Shown piece after piece: positions 25,701 through 33,048 of a stretch of 51,292 bases of DNA (its first letter is position 1; every line of letters begins with the position of its first letter). This DNA is from Bacillota bacterium (GTDB lineage Bacteria; Bacillota; Clostridia; Acetivibrionales; DTU013). A program made the translations under genes and the position numbers. The notes under the pieces are model-generated. The model was not told the origin of the DNA and did not search any database. It was given only the letters and a program-made list of their open reading frames with translations. Where the stretch lies: positions 1 through 51,292 of the forward strand of contig JAEYRV010000061.1 in NCBI GenBank assembly GCA_023435305.1, written 5' to 3'.

Positions 25701-26298
25701 CGGAGGCGTTGACCATGTCCTTGCAACAGGGGCCGATGTCAATCTGCTCGTTCTGGATACCGAAATATACTCCAACACCGGCGGCCAGTCCTCCAAGGCA
25801 ACACCTGCCGGAGCAGTGGCAAAATTCGCTTCTGCAGGAAAGCAAGTGAGGAAAAAGGATCTGGGTATGATGGCAATGAGCTATGGATATGTATATGTCG
25901 CCCAGATCGCAATGGGTGCCAACATGAACCAGACGATAAAGGCGCTGACAGAGGCAGAGAACTACAAGGGGCCCTCTCTGGTTATAGCATATGCGCCATG
26001 CATTTCTCACGGCATCAAATCCGGCATGGGCACCAGCATCTCAGAGGAGCGCAAGGCTGTAGATACAGGCTATTGGCATCTCTACCGCTTCAATCCGGAG
26101 CTGCGTGAAGCAGGCAAGAACCCGTTCCAGCTCGAATCCAAGAAGCCGGAACGGCCCTACAGGGATTTCCTCACCGGCGAGGTGCGCTACACCCAGCTGA
26201 TGAACGTCTTCCCCGACCTTGCCGAGAATCTCTTCGACCAGTCGGAGAACCACGCCCGCGACCGCTACGAGGCGTACCGCCGCCTCTCCGAACAATAG
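22783..26298 (+). CDS. nifJ: Pyruvate:ferredoxin (flavodoxin) oxidoreductase
   Basis: Single-chain enzyme of 1171 residues converting pyruvate and CoA to acetyl-CoA and CO2 with reduction of ferredoxin, a central step of clostridial fermentation. The pyrimidine-binding domain starts with FPITPSSPMAE. A transketolase-C-like domain, the CoA/gamma domain, two 4Fe-4S clusters (CIQCGRCSYVCP near residue 690 and CTGCGNCADVCP near 750), the proximal-cluster cysteines (CPGCGETP) and the TPP-binding domain (GGDGWAYDIGYGGVDH near 970) follow in the normal order. A late conserved Cys lies in YAPCISHGI. The length is standard. The ATG at 22783 has AAAGGAG 9 bases upstream. It is a single gene ending at a strong bidirectional terminator. 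Confidence 0.97.
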   Translation: MKMSTMDGNQAAAYASYAFTEVAAIFPITPSSPMAEYADEWASHGKQNIFGQIVNVVEMQSEAGAAGAMHGSLQAGALTTTYTASQGLLLMVPNLYKMAGELLPGVLHVSARALAAHALSIFGDHQDVMACRQTGAAMLASANVQEVMDLGCAAHLAAIKSRIPFIHFFDGFRTSHEVQKISTIEYSDLAGLVDMQAIKDFRNRALNPEHPVARGTAQNPDVYFQGREASNKFYDQVPAIVEDCLKDIEQITGRSYHLFDYYGAPDAEYVIIAMGSVCDTINETVDYLNSRGKKTGSVRVRLYRPFSEKHLLDAIPKSAKKIAVLDRTKEPGAPGEPLYLDVCKAFYSVSGQKPLIVGGRYGLGSKDTRPSQIAAVFDNLMSNAPKDRFTIGIVDDITYTSLPEGDIIETTPAGTISCKFWGLGSDGTVGANKSAIKIIGDNTELFAQAYFSYDSKKSGGTTVSHLRFGPNPIRSPYLVYNSDYVACHNKSFLYNYDILKGLKKKGVFVLNCPWSADELENNLPAKLKRYIAKNEISFYTIDAVKIAGEIGLGNRINMIMQTVFFKLANIIPVEDAIKYLKASIEKAYGKKGKKIVDMNNQAVDHSIEALHKVNVPDGWADAPDESKEPETLPDFIHKVQRPMARHEGDELPVSAFNGIEDGTHPLGTTAYEKRGIAIMLPQWQPDNCIQCGRCSYVCPHATIRLFLLDEQEAAKAPENYTTLKAAGKGLENIRFRVQVSPLDCTGCGNCADVCPTAEKALVMVPAEEETTRQDGNWEFSLSLAPKENVMDKKTLKGSQFVQPLLEYNGACPGCGETPYVRLVTQLFGDRMMIANATGCSSIWSASSPSISYTINSKGKGPAWANSLFEDNAEFGFGMYLGVNQIREHIADLMRRSMEQELPDAVKQAFIAWLESKDDGEASKAASENVVKVLSEAGINGNQLLEDIMSKKDYLVKKSFWIIGGDGWAYDIGYGGVDHVLATGADVNLLVLDTEIYSNTGGQSSKATPAGAVAKFASAGKQVRKKDLGMMAMSYGYVYVAQIAMGANMNQTIKALTEAENYKGPSLVIAYAPCISHGIKSGMGTSISEERKAVDTGYWHLYRFNPELREAGKNPFQLESKKPERPYRDFLTGEVRYTQLMNVFPDLAENLFDQSENHARDRYEAYRRLSEQ

Positions 26299-26311
26299 CT
26301 GAAGGTTCATT

Positions 26312-26352
26312 AAAAAACGGGGTCGTGATCCGAAATCACGGCCCCGTTTTTC
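26312..26352. terminator. Strong bidirectional terminator
   Basis: A 13-bp stem, ACGGGGTCGTGAT (26317-26329) with ATCACGGCCCCGT (26335-26347), has a 5-base loop and is flanked by six A on the left and five T on the right. It can end PFOR transcripts on the plus strand and the small spore-protein transcript on the minus strand. Confidence 0.92.
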
Positions 26353-26515
26353 ATTTTTCGTTTTCATCTACATGCATCTTGGCATTGTCGACCTGGAACT
26401 CAGAAGGCATCGGCACCCTTGAATGGGATTTTTTCTTCTCGATATTCGCCCATGCAGCAGTATCGTGCTTCTCCACAGGTACGCCAAGATTATAGTCCTT
26501 TCTCTTATCCTGCAT
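26351..26515 (-). CDS. Small spore surface protein, CDIF630_02480 family (DUF3787)
   Basis: A 54-residue protein, MQDKRKDYNLGVPVEKHD then TAAWANIEKKKSHSRVP then MPSEFQVDNAKMHVDENEK. The TAAWAN-I core, the VPxPSE-x-QV motif and the terminal VDENxK match what I recall of this clostridial family, first named from a Clostridioides difficile spore surface protein. It is hydrophilic, without a signal peptide, and is too short for routine gene finding. The ATG at 26515 has AGGAG 7 bases upstream, in a duplicated GAAGGAGAAT sequence. The stop codon abuts the terminator shared with PFOR. The assignment rests on motif recall, not a search. Confidence 0.82.
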   Translation of the reverse strand: MQDKRKDYNLGVPVEKHDTAAWANIEKKKSHSRVPMPSEFQVDNAKMHVDENEK

Positions 26516-26621
26516 CTTCATTCTCCTTCATTCTCCTTCTATGCAATACTTTTTCATATACATAGTCTTGAATGAATCGCCGATATTATACAACTTTTTT
26601 GTTTTTTCAGCCGGCTCATGC

Positions 26622-27845
26622 TCAAATGCCTTTGAACCCGTTAGCGCTCGATCCTGCAACTTCCATCAAGCCCGGATGAGTGCCGGTGATACATTTTCCT
26701 CCCTCAGGTGTCACCAGGAATGTATTCTCTATCCCTACCATCCCGATACCTTCCACTCCTGCTTTGGGCTCCACAGCAATGACCATGCCCTCCTGCAGCG
26801 GCTCATCAAAGCCCTTCGCCAGAACCGGCAGCTCGTCCACATGAAGTCCGATGCCATGGCCCAGAAACTTCACTCTTCTGCTCTTGTAGCCCATGAAGTT
26901 GGGAAGGTATACTTCATCCACATCCCTCATTATCGTATTATAGATGTTCGAAGGAATCTCTCCCGGCCTGAGCATACTTGCTATCCTGTCCTGAATATGG
27001 AGACACTTTTTATGTATTTCCACCGCATGTGCGGGTAGTTTGCCTTCAAACACATACGTCATAGTTTTGTCGGATTGATATCCCTCATAACCGCAGCCGG
27101 TATCAATGAATATCAGATCACCTGATTTGAGCCTGTTCTCGCTGCTGCCCATAAGCTGCATAGCAGGCCCCAGGCCGTAATTGCCGCCGGGTCCGTTAAA
27201 ATATGTCGGATATAGTGAGCTTTCTCCAAATGCGATATGGCCAAGGAGTATTTCCGTATCAAACATGCTGAACCTTGCCAAGCCTTGATGTCCTTCCTCA
27301 ACAAGCGCCTTGAAAATATCGGCTGCGAGCTCTCCCTCTGTCATGCCCCTCCTGAACAGCAGAGGCACCCGTTCCTCAATCACCCTCCTGTGTATATCTC
27401 CGGCCTTGATTATCAAATCCAGCTCATACCTGCTTTTGATTGATCTAATGCTGGATATGACCGGATCCATTGACTTTAACGTATTGAATCCGAAGTATTT
27501 TTTCAGCCTTTCACACATGGCAAGCGGAACAAACTCCGCTTCGATGTGGACTGTCCCGGGAAGCTTTCCAAGAGCCGCTGCCGCATCCCTGTAGGTCTCC
27601 ATCTGTCTGACAGCCGGGAACATCGACTCATCCACAGCCCTTTCATAGCTGCGCCGTACAAAATATACTGCATCGCCATCGCGGGGTATAAACAGCAGCC
27701 CTTCCTGCATCGTACCTGTGAAATAGTATTGATTTATTTTGCTTATAACAAGCGCCACTTCCCAGTCCGGCGCCTTCTCATCCATAGCTGCCCTGAAACG
27801 CTCCATCCTGGCGTTGAGCTCCGATAAAGGTACCTTTTTTATCAT
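26622..27845 (-). CDS. M24 family metallopeptidase (Xaa-Pro aminopeptidase-like)
   Basis: Protein of 407 residues with the creatinase N-terminal domain (1-170) and the pita-bread metallopeptidase domain. Metal ligands are visible in order: Asp in FIDTGCGYEGYQSD (two Asp), His in LGHGIGLHVDE, Glu in VEPKAG and Glu in GIENTFLVT. The family cleaves amino-terminal residues before proline or related substrates; some members have other functions, so specificity is open. The ATG at 27845 has AGAGG 6 bases upstream; the ATG at 27851 directly abuts that sequence and is less likely. No signal peptide. It is the only gene of its unit between the spore-protein gene and the repeat region 27.9-28.6 kb. Confidence 0.9.
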   Translation of the reverse strand: MIKKVPLSELNARMERFRAAMDEKAPDWEVALVISKINQYYFTGTMQEGLLFIPRDGDAVYFVRRSYERAVDESMFPAVRQMETYRDAAAALGKLPGTVHIEAEFVPLAMCERLKKYFGFNTLKSMDPVISSIRSIKSRYELDLIIKAGDIHRRVIEERVPLLFRRGMTEGELAADIFKALVEEGHQGLARFSMFDTEILLGHIAFGESSLYPTYFNGPGGNYGLGPAMQLMGSSENRLKSGDLIFIDTGCGYEGYQSDKTMTYVFEGKLPAHAVEIHKKCLHIQDRIASMLRPGEIPSNIYNTIMRDVDEVYLPNFMGYKSRRVKFLGHGIGLHVDELPVLAKGFDEPLQEGMVIAVEPKAGVEGIGMVGIENTFLVTPEGGKCITGTHPGLMEVAGSSANGFKGI

Positions 27846-28019
27846 AATCATCCTCTGCGCTGTTTTTTCAGATTTCCCTATCTGATGCTAAATCCAGATA
27901 TCACGGCAATATCTCAATATCCGGATCCTGTTAAGCCGGTAATCTGTTAAATAATAGTATACTATATTTTATCCAAAATCCATATGAAGACAGGGAGATA
28001 ACCGAAAAATTCTTGTTGT

Positions 28020-28245
28020 CTGGATGAATTTTCAAGTAGGGGCAGCTCACCTTTACCAAACTGGATGAATTTTCAAGTAGGGGCTGCACGCCTCAGCCAA
28101 ACTGGATGAATTTTCAAGTAGGGGCGGGATTACCGCATATTTTATTGAATTTATTCCACATTCGGGATACATAATTCAGGTTTACCAGCATTATGTCATC
28201 ATAACTGAACCGAATTGCTGCCCCTAATTGAAAATTCATCCAAGT
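28020..28245. repeat. Composite element, locus 2: 41-bp repeat array, 90-bp interior, inverted core
   Basis: The core CTGGATGAATTTTCAAGTAG plus GGGC starts at 28020, 28061 and 28102, an exact 41-bp period with variable 15-bp linkers. Then comes a 90-bp interior (28128-28217), and an inverted single core starting CTGCCCCTAATTGAAAATTC at 28218. The 18 bp at 28215-28232 are the exact reverse complement of 9111-9128 in locus 1. The 27846-28644 region has no convincing gene. It holds this element, a tandem duplication and an IS-like hairpin. Confidence 0.85.
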
Positions 28246-28381
28246 GGATTTTTATAGACAGGAGGATGGCTAATTTACATTCGGACATTGACATTCAGAC
28301 TGTTTCGCAAACAGCTCGGACAGAATCACTCCCTCCAATTAAGGCATAGGCCACTTGCCGTCCACATTTCAAGATACAGTA

Positions 28382-28485
28382 CTGACGATACCAATGCCAT
28401 TGGTTGTGGTTCCCGCTGCCTCGTCCAAGCTGTGCTGACGATCCAATGCCATTGGTTGTGGTTCCCGATGCCTGTCCAAGCTGTA
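28382..28485. repeat. Tandem duplication of about 52 bp
   Basis: CTGACGATACCAATGCCATT and the following bases (28382-28434) recur at 28435-28485 with two small indels and one substitution. It lies between composite element 2 and the IS-like hairpin. Confidence 0.85.
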
Positions 28486-28587
28486 TGATTTGGTCATATA
28501 TGCAACACTTGCTGTCCATGAATGGTCTCAAGTTTACTTCTGCAAACAGGGATTTACTTCTACAATTTGCTCTTAAGGATCAAAAAG

Positions 28588-28620
28588 TGAAATACTCCCA
28601 CCACCTATAGAGGCGGGGGC
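28588..28620. repeat. IS200/IS605-like end hairpin
   Basis: GTGAAATACTCCCACCACCT, then ATAGAGGCGGGGGCTTCTTA. The stem pairs CCCACC and CCT with AGG and GGGGG. I recall this style of sequence at the ends of clostridial tnpB-type elements, but no tnpA or tnpB remains. On the minus strand it could also act as a terminator for the gene ending at 28645. Confidence 0.4.
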
Positions 28621-28644
28621 TTCTTACGAACTATTGTTCAATCG

Positions 28645-29328
28645 TTACGGCGATACAACAGTAGGTGTCTGCCCGATCGATACGGCAAGCTCGGTAAGCC
28701 TCTCCCACGTCTGGCAGCCAACGATACCATCAGCCGAAAGTCCCTCCGCACGCTGGAAGCTAATGACCGCATTCCTTGTACCTCCGCCGAATATCCCATC
28801 CAGGCCTGAACCGGTATACCCCAGTGCATTGAGTGCATCCTGCAGTGTCAGCACATAATTGTTCACACTCCCCTGCCGAACCAGCGGATAACCTCCAGCA
28901 ACACATGCCGGTGGTGTCGCACGGGCATCAAAATGTACCCATGTCGGCGTAAGGTATGCCGGCTCAACATAAGTCCATACGCCTGTGTCTGCGGCAGTAT
29001 TTCTTAACTGATCCCTGGTCGCGCTGTCCAGGTTTTGGCCGACATCAAAAGACACGCCTGCATAATGCTGTGACATAGCAGCGTGTCCTCCCTCCCATAT
29101 CCGCTTGAAGGCAAATCCGACATATATCGGACGTCCCCATGCTCTCCTTGTTACATTGAAAGCCTCCATAGCCCGTCTGGTCGTCCAGAGCGTATTTGCC
29201 CGCGAACTGCCCCTGAACTCATTGACCGTCAGTGTCCTGCCGATGTTATAGGGCATCGCATCTGATTCTGCACGGGTATAAAACTCCATGGCTCCCGTCT
29301 GATTATTATATACAAAAATATTTGCCAT
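28645..29328 (-). CDS. M15-like peptidase domain with C-terminal peptidoglycan-binding domain
   Basis: Protein of 227 residues. The N-terminal part reads as a zinc D-Ala-D-Ala carboxypeptidase-like (M15) fold: MSQHYAGVSFDVGQ matches S-x-H-x2-G-x2-x-D and WVHFDA supplies the second His region. The C-terminal 65 residues are a PG_binding_1 domain (YVLTLQDALNALGYTGSGLDG, GTRNAVISFQRAEGLSADG, VGCQTWERL). No signal peptide is visible, so secretion must be non-classical or the protein acts after lysis, for example in spore or mother-cell lysis. Start: the ATG at 29328 has GGGTGG 7 bases upstream; longer starts lack a site. It probably binds and hydrolyses wall peptides, as endolysins do. Confidence 0.78.
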   Translation of the reverse strand: MANIFVYNNQTGAMEFYTRAESDAMPYNIGRTLTVNEFRGSSRANTLWTTRRAMEAFNVTRRAWGRPIYVGFAFKRIWEGGHAAMSQHYAGVSFDVGQNLDSATRDQLRNTAADTGVWTYVEPAYLTPTWVHFDARATPPACVAGGYPLVRQGSVNNYVLTLQDALNALGYTGSGLDGIFGGGTRNAVISFQRAEGLSADGIVGCQTWERLTELAVSIGQTPTVVSP

Positions 29329-29498
29329 ATTAAAACCACCCTTTACATAACATGCTCTATTCATATTATGCAAAAGGCGGTACGGCTGTTCACCGATAAG
29401 AATATTCTACATTACTGGCAATGAGGGTCAATATACTCAGCCTGCTAATCATCAGCCTATTATTCTTCAGCCTGATCAGCAACAACTGTCCAACTGTC

Positions 29499-29559
29499 GT
29501 GTCTAGCTATCACATCTGGCTATCGTGCCTGGCTGTCGTGTCTAGCTGTCGTGTCTGGC
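29499..29559. repeat. 13-bp tandem repeats overlapping the end of the MurE-like gene
   Basis: GTGTCTAGCTGTC-type units start at 29499, 29512, 29525, 29538 and 29551, an exact 13-bp period. The last 18 bases of the MurE-like gene (29542-29559) are part of the array, so the final residues ARHDS are encoded by repeat sequence. Confidence 0.85.
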
Positions 29560-31056
29560 ACCTAACTCCGCAAGATATTTTTTTGTCAGTTCCACATCAG
29601 ACGGCACTGGAAGATATTCCTTCCCGTATTTTTGCCTGGTCTCGTTTCCCTTTCCTGTTATCAGAATGACCGTCCCCGGTTCGGAAGACAGTATGGATTC
29701 CATCACAGCCTGCTCCCTATCGTCGATCAACTCACAGCTGGAATTATTCTGCCGCACATACTGGGCTATATCCTCGCTTATTTCTCTGGCGTCCTCGGGT
29801 CCGGGGTCCTCTGCCGTCAGATAAACCTTATCCGAATGGATACCTGCCAGCAGCCCCAGATCCTTCCTTCGCAGATATGCCTTGCCTCCGGGGCAGCCGA
29901 ATACCGTAACTATTTTCATACCAGGGAATTCTGACTTCACAGTCTCGTACAGCTTCGTGAAGCTGAGCTTGTTATGTGCGTAGTCCACAATGACTATCCT
30001 GTCATGGTTCTCATTCGCGAAATACTCCATCCTACCGCTGGACCTTGCTTTCCGTAGTCCGGAGAAAATATATTGCTCCGGTATCCTCAGCGTATACGCT
30101 GCAGCAATGGCAGCAAGAGCGTTCTCAACGTTGAAGAGGCCCGGCATCGTCAATCTGAACTCTCTGTCGAAACGGCTGCACCTGACACGGAAGAGTGTGT
30201 CAAAGCCATCCTTTCTGATGTTGTATCCGTATATGTCCGCGCCCTCCTTCGTTCCGAAGGTCAGTATCCTCTCGGCGCTTTTTGCAGCCTCCATTATCCT
30301 GGGAAGCTGGTCCGAGTCAATGTTGACGCAGGCAGTACCGCAATGACTGAACATTGTAAGCTTTGCAGAAATATAATCCTCCATGTCACTATGTTCGATG
30401 GGGCTTATGTGATCCTCAGAAATGTTCAGAAAAATGCCGGCGTCAAAATGCACACCGTGCAGCCTGCCATATTTCAATGCCTGGCTGGATGCCTCCATGA
30501 CCACATAACGGATACCGCTGTCAGCGGCGTTTTTGAAATGCATCTGCAGCTCCAGTGATTCGGGAGTTGTAAGGTGTGATTCCTCCCTTATGACACCGTC
30601 ATATGTATCAATGGACGATATGATCCCGGCCTCCGGCCTTCCCTGGTCCCTGAGGTAATCGTCGAGTATGTATTTTACATAGTAGGCGGTAGTCGATTTG
30701 CCCTTTGTGCCCGTTATTCCGACCAACGCCAGACCTTCGGCAGGATTTCCATAAAACACAGCCGCTGCCAGGGCCAGCGCTTTCTTGACATCACTGACCC
30801 TGATGCACGGTATGGCCGCCTCATAATCGGTCTCACTTATATATGCGAAAGCGCCCTTTTGAATTGCCGCTTCCAGATAAGCCTCCTTGAAATTTGCCCC
30901 CTTGCACACGAACAGCGTGCTCTGGACGGTTTTGTTGGAATCGTACGACAAATTGTTCACAAGCTTCATCACAGTGTCCAGGTTGCAATTATGGTAAACC
31001 AACAGTCTCTCTCCCTGGAGCTTCTCTATATATACTTCCAGCGCATGTCTTTCCAT
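29542..31056 (-). CDS. MurE-like UDP-N-acetylmuramyl peptide ligase, atypical specificity motif
   Basis: Mur ligase of 504 residues. The ATP-binding loop is GITGTKGKSTT (about 115). The substrate segment TTPESLELQ, the ligase motif EASSQAL, the carbamylated-Lys region YISAKLTMF, and the C-terminal domain VDYAHN and FGCPGG all match MurE. The amino-acid-selecting motif, usually DNPR in meso-diaminopimelate enzymes, is replaced by EDPG (LTAEDPGPEDARE). The amino acid added is therefore uncertain, and the enzyme may not make the standard stem peptide. Start: the ATG at 31056 with AGGG 5 bases upstream is preferred over a GTG at 31068. The end lies inside a 13-bp repeat array. It probably forms an operon with the CapA-VanX gene 45 bases upstream. 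A conventional murE would be expected elsewhere in the genome. Confidence 0.85.
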   Translation of the reverse strand: MERHALEVYIEKLQGERLLVYHNCNLDTVMKLVNNLSYDSNKTVQSTLFVCKGANFKEAYLEAAIQKGAFAYISETDYEAAIPCIRVSDVKKALALAAAVFYGNPAEGLALVGITGTKGKSTTAYYVKYILDDYLRDQGRPEAGIISSIDTYDGVIREESHLTTPESLELQMHFKNAADSGIRYVVMEASSQALKYGRLHGVHFDAGIFLNISEDHISPIEHSDMEDYISAKLTMFSHCGTACVNIDSDQLPRIMEAAKSAERILTFGTKEGADIYGYNIRKDGFDTLFRVRCSRFDREFRLTMPGLFNVENALAAIAAAYTLRIPEQYIFSGLRKARSSGRMEYFANENHDRIVIVDYAHNKLSFTKLYETVKSEFPGMKIVTVFGCPGGKAYLRRKDLGLLAGIHSDKVYLTAEDPGPEDAREISEDIAQYVRQNNSSCELIDDREQAVMESILSSEPGTVILITGKGNETRQKYGKEYLPVPSDVELTKKYLAELGARHDS

Positions 31057-31101
31057 TTCTTCCCTCACATTTTTTTATATTGATTTTTCCCAAGCTTACT
31101 G

Positions 31102-32763
31102 TTATTCATCCTCTTTTAGCAATTCTGGCATAAAGTCATAGTTCTTATATTCAGTGTCGTCAAAATGCCACCATTCATTTTCCAGTGGTATAAATCCCGC
31201 TTCCTTCATAGCATTCTCAAGTATAAGCGCGTTTTTCTTCTGTTCGGGCGAAGCCAGCTCATATGTCCTGTGAGCCTTTCTGGACATCTCATCAAATCCA
31301 CTGGGCATATCCGCCTCATTGCCCTGTGCATCCACCAGCGTGACATCCACCGACGCGCCTCTGGTGTGGTTCGAGCCGATTTTTGCATCCATGAAATAAT
31401 AGCTGTTCTTTGCTGCTTCAAACAATATTTCGTGGCTTTTCTGCGGCCTGTATGCATCCCAGACCTTTATCCTGTAGCCCTGTTCCATCACAATGGTGCT
31501 TGCCTTCCTAAGCTTGTCTGCAGTGCCCTTCCTCAGATATGCAGCCTTTGATTCATATACGGGCTTTCCTGTTATGTTGTCGGCTGTGGCATATTTCAAA
31601 TCGATAACGGCATCCTTGACTGCAATATCAAGCCTTACCATATCCCTTCTACCGGCATATGCCACCAGTTCCTCGTCACTCATTTCAGGGGTATATTCCA
31701 ATTTGCCGAATATCCTTTCGACCTGGCTCCCACTTGCGATTGTCGGTCTATAATCATTTACGCTGTCGATTGACGAAATAGAACAGGGAATCACCTGCGG
31801 CATCTCAATTTTTCGAAGCGATCTGACCGAATCGAACACGAAGGTCTGCCTGAATATTGCAGTATCAAAATCCTTAGGCTTTTTGTTGCCTCCGAAGCAG
31901 AAGTTGCCAAGGCTGTATGCTATGTATCTCTCCTTATATACCTCCAACGGCTGGAGCACATGAGGATGGCTCCCTATCACAAGGTCGGCGCCGGAGTCGA
32001 TTGCCAGATGGGCCAGCTCCGTCTGGGCAGGATCGACCTCATATTTATACTCGTTTCCCCAATGAAAACTGACTATGACAAGATCGCTCTCATCCTTGAG
32101 CTGTTTTGTCATAGTTTCAACCTCCAGCTTAAGTGCATCCATATTTCTGCCCTGCTCAAATTCACCCAGCTGGTTGAACCCCGCCATTCCGACAGTAATG
32201 CCGTTAACCTCTGAAAAAAGCTTCTCGGAATAGCCAAAGTACTGTACGCCTGCTTCATCAAGAGCCTTAAGTGTGCCGACATAGCCTTCCTGGCCATAGT
32301 CGTGCATATGGTTGTTTGCCAGATTTACCGTCTCTATGCTTCCGGCCTTAAGTATACCTGCATACTCGGGTTTGCCGCTAAACCAGTAGTTATTTCCGTA
32401 ATCGTATTTCTCGGCCTTTATTGCAGCGTCGCTTAATATAGTTTCAAGATTTGCGATAGTCAGGTCATCCTCCGCAAGAACATCGGCAACATTGGAGAAA
32501 AAGTAGCTGTTGTCTTTGCCAGCCTGCTCATATACATAATCGAATGAATCCTTGTACAGGTACCTGTCATCCTGTCCCAGTGCCACATCTCCAAGCGCGC
32601 TTATTGTAACCCTGATAAAATCATCCTCATCCTTGACGTAGCTTTGGATGACATCGGGTTCGGCTTCCCGCTCAACAAGATAACTATTCTGTACGTATAG
32701 GATCAGTACCACCACCGCGATCACGACAATGGCCAGTACCCTCGCAACTATTCTGTGTTTCAT
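31102..32763 (-). CDS. CapA-like phosphoesterase fused to a VanX/DdpX-like D-Ala-D-Ala dipeptidase
   Basis: Membrane-anchored protein of 553 residues. A short N-terminal helix (VLAIVVIAVVVLILYV) is followed by a CapA/PGA_cap metallophosphatase-like domain of about 300 residues (ALGDVALGQD, IANLETILSD, NLANNHMHDYG, VSFHWGNEY, VIGSHPHVLQP). From about residue 370 to the end is an M15D dipeptidase: WDAYRPQKSHE, zinc site NHTRGASVDVTL (His and Asp) and EWWHFDD (catalytic Glu and His). The parts are known separately: CapA-type proteins in polyglutamate and wall-related systems, VanX/DdpX in cleavage of D-Ala-D-Ala. The fusion implies an outside-facing enzyme acting on wall material. The ATG at 32763 has GGGAGG 13 bases upstream, an unusually long spacing. 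Vancomycin resistance should not be inferred. Confidence 0.85.
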   Translation of the reverse strand: MKHRIVARVLAIVVIAVVVLILYVQNSYLVEREAEPDVIQSYVKDEDDFIRVTISALGDVALGQDDRYLYKDSFDYVYEQAGKDNSYFFSNVADVLAEDDLTIANLETILSDAAIKAEKYDYGNNYWFSGKPEYAGILKAGSIETVNLANNHMHDYGQEGYVGTLKALDEAGVQYFGYSEKLFSEVNGITVGMAGFNQLGEFEQGRNMDALKLEVETMTKQLKDESDLVIVSFHWGNEYKYEVDPAQTELAHLAIDSGADLVIGSHPHVLQPLEVYKERYIAYSLGNFCFGGNKKPKDFDTAIFRQTFVFDSVRSLRKIEMPQVIPCSISSIDSVNDYRPTIASGSQVERIFGKLEYTPEMSDEELVAYAGRRDMVRLDIAVKDAVIDLKYATADNITGKPVYESKAAYLRKGTADKLRKASTIVMEQGYRIKVWDAYRPQKSHEILFEAAKNSYYFMDAKIGSNHTRGASVDVTLVDAQGNEADMPSGFDEMSRKAHRTYELASPEQKKNALILENAMKEAGFIPLENEWWHFDDTEYKNYDFMPELLKEDE

Positions 32764-32981
32764 TTGTAAAACGATACCTCCCGGCATGAAAGTAAGTACA
32801 CTAGTAATTTACCTTTTTCCGGTTTGTTTATGTATTTATATTGTACTACAATTATATCGGCTCGTCCCAGTAGAAAAATTTATTCTCACCTTCCGGAATG
32901 TAAATCGCTGCCCGCCGACAGGCATTTTTCGACAAATTCCCTCCATCCGGCTCTGGCCGATCCTGCGTCAGACCTGTTGCC

Positions 32982-33010
32982 TTGAAACAGGAGAAAATAA
33001 ATGCTAAAAT
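32982..33010 (+). promoter_or_regulatory. Sigma-A promoter of the DacF-type gene
   Basis: TTGAAA (32982-32987) and TAAAAT (33005-33010) are separated by exactly 17 bp, about 40 bases upstream of the start codon at 33049. Confidence 0.7.
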
Positions 33011-33048
33011 AATGTCAGACGAAAGCAAAAACTACTACTGGAGTACAT

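Noticed and set aside
28404..28610. Possible tnpB fragment next to the IS-like hairpin
   Set aside because: Neither strand shows TnpB zinc-finger cysteines or RuvC-like motifs; the frames are generated by the 52-bp duplication.
31102..32763. Vancomycin resistance gene (vanX)
   Set aside because: Only the dipeptidase domain resembles VanX; there is no vanH, vanA-type ligase or vanRS, and the protein is a membrane-anchored fusion.
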